Program-made: the position numbers and the translations under genes
Part shown: one piece after another, positions 22,265 to 26,139 of the stretch
How positions within the stretch are numbered: the first letter of the stretch is position 1
Layout: each line of letters opens with the position of its first letter
DNA from: a virus
DNA: 26,139 nt
Strand: one strand, 5' to 3'
IMG/VR virus record: IMGVR_UViG_3300021414_000011
Location: 1 to 26,139 of that record
Notes under the pieces: model-generated
Database searches by the model: none
What the model saw: only the letters and a program-made list of their open reading frames with translations
Told to the model about the DNA's origin: nothing

Positions 22265-22971
22265 GCCGTCTCGACCTCCCGCATCGCCGCCAAGCATTTC
22301 TGGCAATGGTTCTTTCCCGATCCGCCGCAGACTTCTTCACCAGGGTGCTGGCAGTGAGGTCGCAGGAGAAGGATCGGATGGTCGGCCGGGCGGCTGGTAC
22401 TGAACGGCGACCCGGCCTGCTGTGTTGTGGCGTACTGGGGTTGAGCTACTTCATCGTCGCCTCCTTCGAGAGGGTGCTCGGACTTGGAAGTGGTGGGGAG
22501 GTCGGACGATTTACTCGCTGCCTCCCCTGCGCTTTCGGCGCTGGTAGCCACGGTTACCGAAGGTTGCCCCTCTATCGTGGCCTCAGCCGGGGAATGATCC
22601 TCGACCTGAACTGCGGTCCTCTCGGATACCGCCTCCGCCGCCTTACGCGGGGATTGCAGTGCCATTGCTGGCGATCTTGTACGCTTGGGAGCGACCGGCG
22701 CCGGAGCAGAGTCGGCCTCAAACTCAGGGAGCATGCCCAACGCGGCAAGGTACGTGTCGCGGACCATGTCTTCTTCGGTCCGCTCCTGGTCGTCCTTCTT
22801 CCGAAGGGCGATCACCTGCTTCATAATCTTCGTGTCGTAGCCCATGCCCTTGGCCTCGCCGTAGACATCCTTGATGTCGTCAGCGATCGTCTTCTTCTCT
22901 TCCTCGAGACGTTCGATCCGCTCAATGAAGGCGCGGAGCTGGTCGCGGGCTACGCCGTGTGCGTCGGTCAT
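22261..22971 (-). CDS. GapR/DUF2312-like domain fused to a Cys/His-rich tail
   Basis: 236 residues; start at ATG 22971 ([20 protein letters not shown]), overlapping the Cro-like gene as ATGA, with AGGAAGG upstream. Residues 9-80 are a full GapR/DUF2312 domain: [20 protein letters not shown] then [20 protein letters not shown]. GapR of Caulobacter binds overtwisted DNA and aids replication. Residues about 85-200 are a low-complexity Ser/Ala/Glu/Pro linker. The C-terminus has C207, H209, C215, H222, C223 and C226 ([12 protein letters not shown] then HCQKC), a likely zinc knuckle. GapR relatives normally end after about 80-90 residues, so the extension is unusual. Confidence 0.85.
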   Translation of the reverse strand: MTDAHGVARDQLRAFIERIERLEEEKKTIADDIKDVYGEAKGMGYDTKIMKQVIALRKKDDQERTEEDMVRDTYLAALGMLPEFEADSAPAPVAPKRTRSPAMALQSPRKAAEAVSERTAVQVEDHSPAEATIEGQPSVTVATSAESAGEAASKSSDLPTTSKSEHPLEGGDDEVAQPQYATTQQAGSPFSTSRPADHPILLLRPHCQHPGEEVCGGSGKNHCQKCLAAMREVETA

Positions 22972-23207
22972 GCTGATATCGCCTTCCTGGAAGATGTGTG
23001 CCGGGTAGCAAGCCACTGCCAATCGACGCCCGCGATGCTCTTCCGAGCAGCGGCCGCAATCACGCCATTCCAGTGCCGAGGCGAAATGCTGTCTCGCAGC
23101 CTCATCTGGCGGGCGGCTTCGTATCCGCAGCCGACGTCAGCGGCGAAATCACCGATGGTGTCCCAGATGTCGATGAGGCTCGAAATGGAAGTGGGTGTCT
23201 TGCTCAT
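22968..23207 (-). CDS. Cro-like early regulator
   Basis: 79 residues from ATG 23207, read away from the repressor gene. [20 protein letters not shown] then [20 protein letters not shown] form a short HTH, and the rest is helical ([20 protein letters not shown]). It resembles small Cro-type proteins common in rhizobial prophages. There is no Shine-Dalgarno sequence, and the best promoter places the RNA start next to the ATG, so its mRNA may be leaderless. It would repress the repressor promoter and tune early genes. Confidence 0.82.
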   Translation of the reverse strand: MSKTPTSISSLIDIWDTIGDFAADVGCGYEAARQMRLRDSISPRHWNGVIAAAARKSIAGVDWQWLATRHTSSRKAISA

Positions 23208-23213
23208 GATCTG

Positions 23214-23242
23214 AATCGTACAAAAGGTACTGCGACAACGCA
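23214..23242 (-). promoter_or_regulatory. Candidate leftward early promoter (for cro)
   Basis: Minus-strand TTGCGT, 17 bases, TACGAT. The operator-like site at 23215-23233 covers the -10 and much of the spacer, as expected for repressed early promoters. RNA would start about one base before the cro ATG. An alternative -35 (TTGTCT) lies just upstream. Confidence 0.45.
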
Positions 23243-23268
23243 AGACAAAATCGTACACATTGCACGAT
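23215..23268. promoter_or_regulatory. Operator pair in the repressor/cro intergenic region (OR-like)
   Basis: Two sites share the core ATCGTACA-N3. The one at 23250-23268 (ATCGTACACATTGCACGAT) is a 19-base palindrome with seven of eight paired positions. The one at 23215-23233 has a good left half and a degenerate right half (GTAC conserved). A lone half site TGTACGAA at 23284-23291 overlaps the repressor ATG. Centres are 35 bases apart. The same core recurs at 25887-25931. Binding by the repressor and the Cro-like protein is inferred. Confidence 0.72.
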
Positions 23269-23290
23269 AAATTTGAGCGATAATGTACGA

Positions 23291-24022
23291 ATGGAATTGC
23301 CGAAGGACAGATTGAAGCAAGTGCGCGCTGCGGCTGGGTATGAAAGCCCGACCGATGCAGCGAACGCGTTCCCGCGTGACATCAACAAGAACACCCTCAT
23401 CAGCCACGAGAACGGCAACCGTCCGATCTCACGCAAGGCCGCCGAGAAATATGGCGAACTGTTTGGCGCCAAAGCGGGGTGGATTCTTTTCGGTGATGGA
23501 CCGGGAGAGGATACCGGGACAGCGTTGAGTGATGTGACGCTCAGCCGCGTTGGTATGACGGTTGGGCGCGTTGCTGGCGTGGTCGAGGCCGGCGCTTTCC
23601 GCGAGGTCGACGAGTTCGATCAGTCGGAGCCGATCGAGATCATGCTGCCGCGTGACGAGAAGTTTCCGAACGCTCGGCAACTGGTGTTCGATTGTGCTGG
23701 CGATAGCATGAACGACCTGCGGCCACGGCCGATCTTTCCCGGCGATCGTCTCGTCTGCCTGGCATACGAGGATATTGGCCATATTGAGCTTCGGTCGGGA
23801 ATGGTCGTCATCGTCCAGCGATCGCGCGACGGTGGCCACTTCCGAGAATGGTCGGTGAAACAGATCGAGGTGTTCCCCGATCGAGCGGAGTTTCACCCGC
23901 GGTCCACCAACCCAAAACATAAGCCGATAATTGTCGAGCACGACGATGAGGCGGACGAAGGCGTTACGGTCGAGGTGATCGCGCTTGTTCGTCGCGTCAT
24001 GAACGATTTGCCGGGGTTCTGA
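23291..24022 (+). CDS. CI-like repressor with S24/LexA-type self-cleavage domain
   Basis: 243 residues from ATG 23291; an in-frame TTG at 23273 is less likely. The N-terminal HTH (DRLKQVRAAAGYESPTDAAN, NKNTLISHENGNRPISRKAA) binds operators. The C-terminal S24 domain has LVFDCAGDSMNDLRPRPIFP with Ser139 as nucleophile, and WSVKQIEV with Lys190 as likely general base. AG pairs in GRVAGVVEAG (about 93-101) are candidate cleavage sites. DNA damage and RecA would thus trigger self-cleavage and induction. No ribosome binding site precedes the ATG, so translation may be leaderless as for lambda cI. It heads a four-gene operon. Confidence 0.93.
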   Translation: MELPKDRLKQVRAAAGYESPTDAANAFPRDINKNTLISHENGNRPISRKAAEKYGELFGAKAGWILFGDGPGEDTGTALSDVTLSRVGMTVGRVAGVVEAGAFREVDEFDQSEPIEIMLPRDEKFPNARQLVFDCAGDSMNDLRPRPIFPGDRLVCLAYEDIGHIELRSGMVVIVQRSRDGGHFREWSVKQIEVFPDRAEFHPRSTNPKHKPIIVEHDDEADEGVTVEVIALVRRVMNDLPGF

Positions 24023-24024
24023 CA

Positions 24025-24243
24025 ATGACACCTGATCGCTTCAACGAATGCCTGCGAGTGATACGTTGGACGCCCATCAATATCGCGTCGGCCCTGCAGT
24101 GTGAGCTATCATGGATTGAGGCTCTTGAAGGCGGCAACGAGGAAGTGCCTCCTGGGCTCGCGGCTTGGCTAGAAATACTGGCGCAGGTGCATGAAACAGC
24201 GCCTCCACCACCAACTTACCGAGGCAAGAGGGCGATACTGTGA
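24025..24243 (+). CDS. Small HTH protein in the repressor operon
   Basis: 72 residues from ATG 24025, two bases after the repressor stop. RFNECLRVIRWTPINIASAL then QCELSWIEALEGGNEEVPPG and LAAWLEILAQVHE resemble small rhizobial XRE-like HTH proteins, where the second helix normally reads as a DNA-recognition helix. Pro-rich end. Probably regulatory or an antitoxin-like companion to the following genes. Confidence 0.78.
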   Translation: MTPDRFNECLRVIRWTPINIASALQCELSWIEALEGGNEEVPPGLAAWLEILAQVHETAPPPPTYRGKRAIL

Positions 24244-24737
24244 ACGGATGGCGGCTGTTTACGTTCGTGTGGCTACTGTCGCTATCGATCGTGGTTCTTA
24301 CTTTATTCAAAGACTACCACTTCGTAGATCCGGCGATTTATGACAGAGTTGTCGATACGGGCTCAAAGGATGCTCTGGACGTGGCGGCCCAACTAGGCCG
24401 CTTCGATCTCGTTTCGATGATACTCGGCATCATCGCTCTGCTGATTGGGATCATGGCTGTATCCGGGTTTTGGATGATCAGGGGTGCCGCAGTAAAGGCC
24501 GCTGAGGATGCTGCAGTTAGCGCGAGCCGATCGGTTGCCGACAAGCAGGCTACAACGGTCGCGGAGTTGGTCGCGCAAGGCTATCTAGCAGAAAATGTTC
24601 CAAAGCTCGTCGACTCCATGCTAAAATCGATCTTAGCAACGGCTCCTACAGTCGCGCCTGAAACAGGCTTAACACCTGAGGAAGTGCAAGAGGTTACGGC
24701 TAGAGCACAAGAGATAGGCCCGAATCACAATGGATAG
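24240..24737 (+). CDS. Two-TM membrane protein in the rex-like position
   Basis: 165 residues from GTG 24240, overlapping the HTH gene as GTGA. It has TM1 at about 5-24 (LFTFVWLLSLSIVVLTLF), a periplasmic-like loop with DYHFVDPAIYDRVVDTGSKD, TM2 at about 57-80 (LVSMILGIIALLIGIMAV), and a cytoplasmic helical tail (KAAEDAAVSASRSVADKQ). It lies between the HTH gene and the ImmA-like protease gene and is co-transcribed with the repressor, so it is made in the lysogen. It could be an exclusion protein or a membrane sensor for the protease. Confidence 0.82.
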   Translation: MNGWRLFTFVWLLSLSIVVLTLFKDYHFVDPAIYDRVVDTGSKDALDVAAQLGRFDLVSMILGIIALLIGIMAVSGFWMIRGAAVKAAEDAAVSASRSVADKQATTVAELVAQGYLAENVPKLVDSMLKSILATAPTVAPETGLTPEEVQEVTARAQEIGPNHNG

Positions 24738-25203
24738 GAACGAGAAGAAAACTCTCCTTGGGACATACCTTGGCTTTCGATCCGCTCCCATCGACGTAAT
24801 TTCGCTCGCCAATCTTTTCGGAGTAAAGGTTTATAATGCAGCCTGGCCCGCGCACATTTCTGGGAAGATCCAGAAAGACCAAGTCAAAGGCGGGGCGAGC
24901 GGCTTTGCTATTTTTGTGAACAAGGACCATCCGGAGACACGGAAGCGGTTCACTATTGCGCATGAGCTGGCTCATTATATCCTGCATGAGGATCAGATCG
25001 GCGACGGCATATTCGATGATGCCTTGTACAGGAGCGGGCTGCCAGAAAGCAAAGAGTTCGAGGCAAACCAACTCGCAGCAAACATATTGATGCCTTGGCA
25101 TTTGCTTCGGCCAATGATGATGCATAAAACACCCGATCAACTGGCGAAGGACTTCAATGTCTCGAAGGAAGCGATGGACATACGCCTCGGCATCTTCGCG
25201 TAA
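24730..25203 (+). CDS. ImmA/IrrE-family zinc protease
   Basis: 157 residues from ATG 24730, overlapping the TM protein gene by eight bases. RKRFTIAHELAHYILHEDQI (71-90) carries HELAH at 78-82, and KEFEANQLAANILMPWHLLR supplies the third ligand Glu111: the full ImmA/IrrE signature. These proteases cleave mobile-element repressors (ICEBs1 ImmA cuts ImmR). Here it is in the same operon as a self-cleaving repressor, so its target may be that repressor, the small HTH protein, or another regulator. Confidence 0.92.
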   Translation: MDRNEKKTLLGTYLGFRSAPIDVISLANLFGVKVYNAAWPAHISGKIQKDQVKGGASGFAIFVNKDHPETRKRFTIAHELAHYILHEDQIGDGIFDDALYRSGLPESKEFEANQLAANILMPWHLLRPMMMHKTPDQLAKDFNVSKEAMDIRLGIFA

Positions 25204-25230
25204 CAGGCGTGAGTGATACCGGCATATCCT

Positions 25231-25254
25231 AAGCCCGCTTTAAGCGGGCATTTT
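25231..25254 (+). terminator. Terminator of the repressor operon
   Basis: GCCCGCTT-T-AAGCGGGC followed by ATTTT lies 30 bases after the protease stop. The stem has six to eight perfect pairs. It lies between convergent genes; the minus-strand version has a weaker tail (TTAGG), so leftward termination is possible but less good. Confidence 0.85.
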
Positions 25255-25261
25255 CCTGCCG

Positions 25262-25573
25262 TTAATTACGCATCAAAATCCGCGTCCCTTTCAGGTCGAA
25301 CGATGCACATGCATCCGCGACATCCTGAACGAACCACCTTGTTGGCGGATCGCACATGTAGCTTTCGCCGTTCGGGCCGGGATAGTTCATGACCGGCAGC
25401 ACATAAAATTCACCTTCATCACCAACCGGGGCGAATGGGCCAACCGTAAAGTCGTAGCCAGGGAACCGGCGCGACAGGTAATCTTCGAACCGCTCTTTTG
25501 CCGCCGTGACCGCGGACCGCTGCGCGTACGGCGGCACGATGATGAAACTCAAAACTTCCCGCTCAATAGCCAT
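25262..25573 (-). CDS. Hypothetical protein, leftward in the immunity region
   Basis: 103 residues; start ATG 25573 chosen because GGAGG lies nine bases upstream (an upstream in-frame start extends into the neighbour). It begins MAIEREVLSFIIVPPYAQRS and has RFEDYLSRRFPGYDFTVGPF and EFYVLPVMNYPGPNGESYMC, a compact alpha/beta fold. Convergent with the protease gene. Function not recognised. Confidence 0.75.
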   Translation of the reverse strand: MAIEREVLSFIIVPPYAQRSAVTAAKERFEDYLSRRFPGYDFTVGPFAPVGDEGEFYVLPVMNYPGPNGESYMCDPPTRWFVQDVADACASFDLKGTRILMRN

Positions 25574-25796
25574 TGGATACACCTCCATCGATCCCGACAA
25601 GCCGGCCGATCACGCTTCCGCATGGCTGGCACCTGAATGGGATATTTTCCAGATAAACGCTTTCGGTCAGCTCATCCGCATCACGCGGGATTCCCTCACC
25701 TACCGGCATGGCGATAAACTTCTGACTGTGCCGTAAGCAGTTCTCGCACCGGATTTGGAGCGTAAACTCTGCTGATACGTGTAGTGCGGCCAACAT
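25563..25796 (-). CDS. Small zinc-ribbon protein
   Basis: 77 residues from ATG 25796, with AAGGAG six bases upstream. Cys pairs RCENC (17/20) and RCQPCG (56/59) form a two-CxxC zinc ribbon, 35 residues apart. It overlaps the next gene by 11 bases, so they form a two-gene operon. It lies next to the distal operators and may be controlled by them. Function unknown; nucleic-acid or protein binding is possible. Confidence 0.78.
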   Translation of the reverse strand: MLAALHVSAEFTLQIRCENCLRHSQKFIAMPVGEGIPRDADELTESVYLENIPFRCQPCGSVIGRLVGIDGGVSNGY

Positions 25797-25886
25797 TTCG
25801 TTCTCCTTCTGTTCTCATGAAATCAGAACCGCGATGGAGAGTCGAATCGATTTTTCGGGTTTCGCTAATTTTCAAAGATTCTCAGA

Positions 25887-25931
25887 ATCGTACAAAATGT
25901 ACTTGCACAGGCATCGTACATAAAGTACGTT
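25887..25931. promoter_or_regulatory. Distal operator pair (OL-like)
   Basis: Site 25887-25905 reads ATCGTACAAAATGTACTTG with a perfect GTACA-AAA-TGTAC core. Site 25913-25931 reads ATCGTACATAAAGTACGTT. Centres are 26 bases apart. Both match the core of the sites beside the repressor gene, about 2.65 kb away. They cover the rightward promoter candidate below and are near the leftward zinc-ribbon gene. Confidence 0.75.
25903..25931 (+). promoter_or_regulatory. Candidate rightward early promoter
   Basis: TTGCAC (25903-25908), 17 bases, TACGTT (25926-25931), on the plus strand. The -35 touches the end of one operator, and the other covers spacer and -10. RNA would start near 25938, 50 bases before ATG 25988. 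A weak divergent TTGTAC-17-AAAATT for the leftward genes overlaps the first operator. Confidence 0.5.
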
Positions 25932-25987
25932 TATCTCATCGAAGCCGCCCAAGAAAAGCGGGTTGGCGCCAATGATGAGACAAAGCC

Positions 25988-26139
25988 ATGCACACCTCAG
26001 CAGACATCACAGCCACCGCACTGAGAGAGAACCTCAAGACGGTTGACGCGAAGATCTTCCGGGTTCGTGCGCGTACCGCTGCCGGCCTCTGCTCTCCGAA
26101 TGCTGCTGCGTCCTACCTCGTCGCGCTCCGCGCCTGCCA
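25988..26139 (+). CDS. Rightward early gene, 3' end off window
   Basis: Open from ATG 25988 to the edge, 50 residues visible: MHTSADITATALRENLKTVD then AKIFRVRARTAAGLCSPNAA. The ribosome site is weak (GAGA). It is the first gene behind the rightward promoter candidate, the position of lambda N or other early control/recombination genes. Nothing recognisable yet. Confidence 0.55.
   Translation, partial: MHTSADITATALRENLKTVDAKIFRVRARTAAGLCSPNAAASYLVALRAC

Noticed and set aside
22093-23214. Rightward 373-codon ORF
   Set aside because: Opposite to GapR-like, Cro-like and small genes, whose families are recognisable; Arg/Leu/Gly/Ser-rich shadow.
1-26139. CRISPR array or insertion sequence
   Set aside because: No regular direct repeats with spacers and no transposase frame were found in either strand.

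Overview
The window is the centre of a temperate, lambda-like siphovirus prophage (or the free phage) of an alphaproteobacterium, most likely a member of the Rhizobiales/Hyphomicrobiales. The pointers are high GC, a GapR/DUF2312-type protein, a rhizobial-looking Cro-like regulator, a DUF6456-like protein and an initiator tRNA of alphaproteobacterial type. No integrase, endolysin, holin or host gene is visible. The left edge cuts the tape measure gene and the right edge cuts a rightward early gene, so phage continues on both sides.

Late module (about 1-15.4 kb, leftward): a small 35-aa ORF, an HELYH metallopeptidase-like protein, terminase small (DUF2280-type) and large subunits, DUF4055-type portal, scaffold, major capsid protein, an unknown 194-aa protein, a second HExxH protein, a DnaT_2-like adaptor, a head-closure candidate, two very small proteins, an SPP1 gp7/Mu gpF-like head protein, an HK97 gp10-like protein, tail terminator, tail tube, the G/T tail-assembly chaperone pair with a canonical -1 slippery heptamer, and a tape measure protein with a C-terminal lysozyme-like domain. 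Inserted cargo includes a leftward gene with its own promoter-like site and terminator (10.6-11.4 kb) and a rightward gene between capsid and scaffold (9.2-9.8 kb). A rightward 71-aa ORF lies between tail terminator and gp10-like genes.

Junction (15.3-16.1 kb): two tiny rightward single-helix peptides, several strong hairpins and a phage-borne initiator tRNA(fMet), next to a candidate late regulator (16.1-16.7 kb).

Early/replication module (16.7-23.2 kb, leftward, mostly ATGA/GTGA-coupled): Cro-like regulator, a GapR-like domain fused to a Cys/His-rich tail, small membrane and hypothetical proteins, HNH endonuclease, N6-adenine-type methyltransferase, DUF1064 nuclease, DUF1376 replication protein and a possible partner. 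A noncoding stretch with long hairpins lies at 21.6-22.0 kb.

Immunity module (23.2-25.9 kb): a rightward operon of S24-type repressor, small HTH protein, two-TM protein and ImmA-like protease, closed by a strong terminator. Two similar sets of operator-like palindromes (core ATCGTACA-N3-TGTACGAT) flank it, one beside the repressor/cro promoters and one about 2.65 kb away over a rightward promoter candidate. This is laid out like lambda OR/OL, with the TM protein and protease in the rex position. All functional calls come from reading the sequence; no database search was run.
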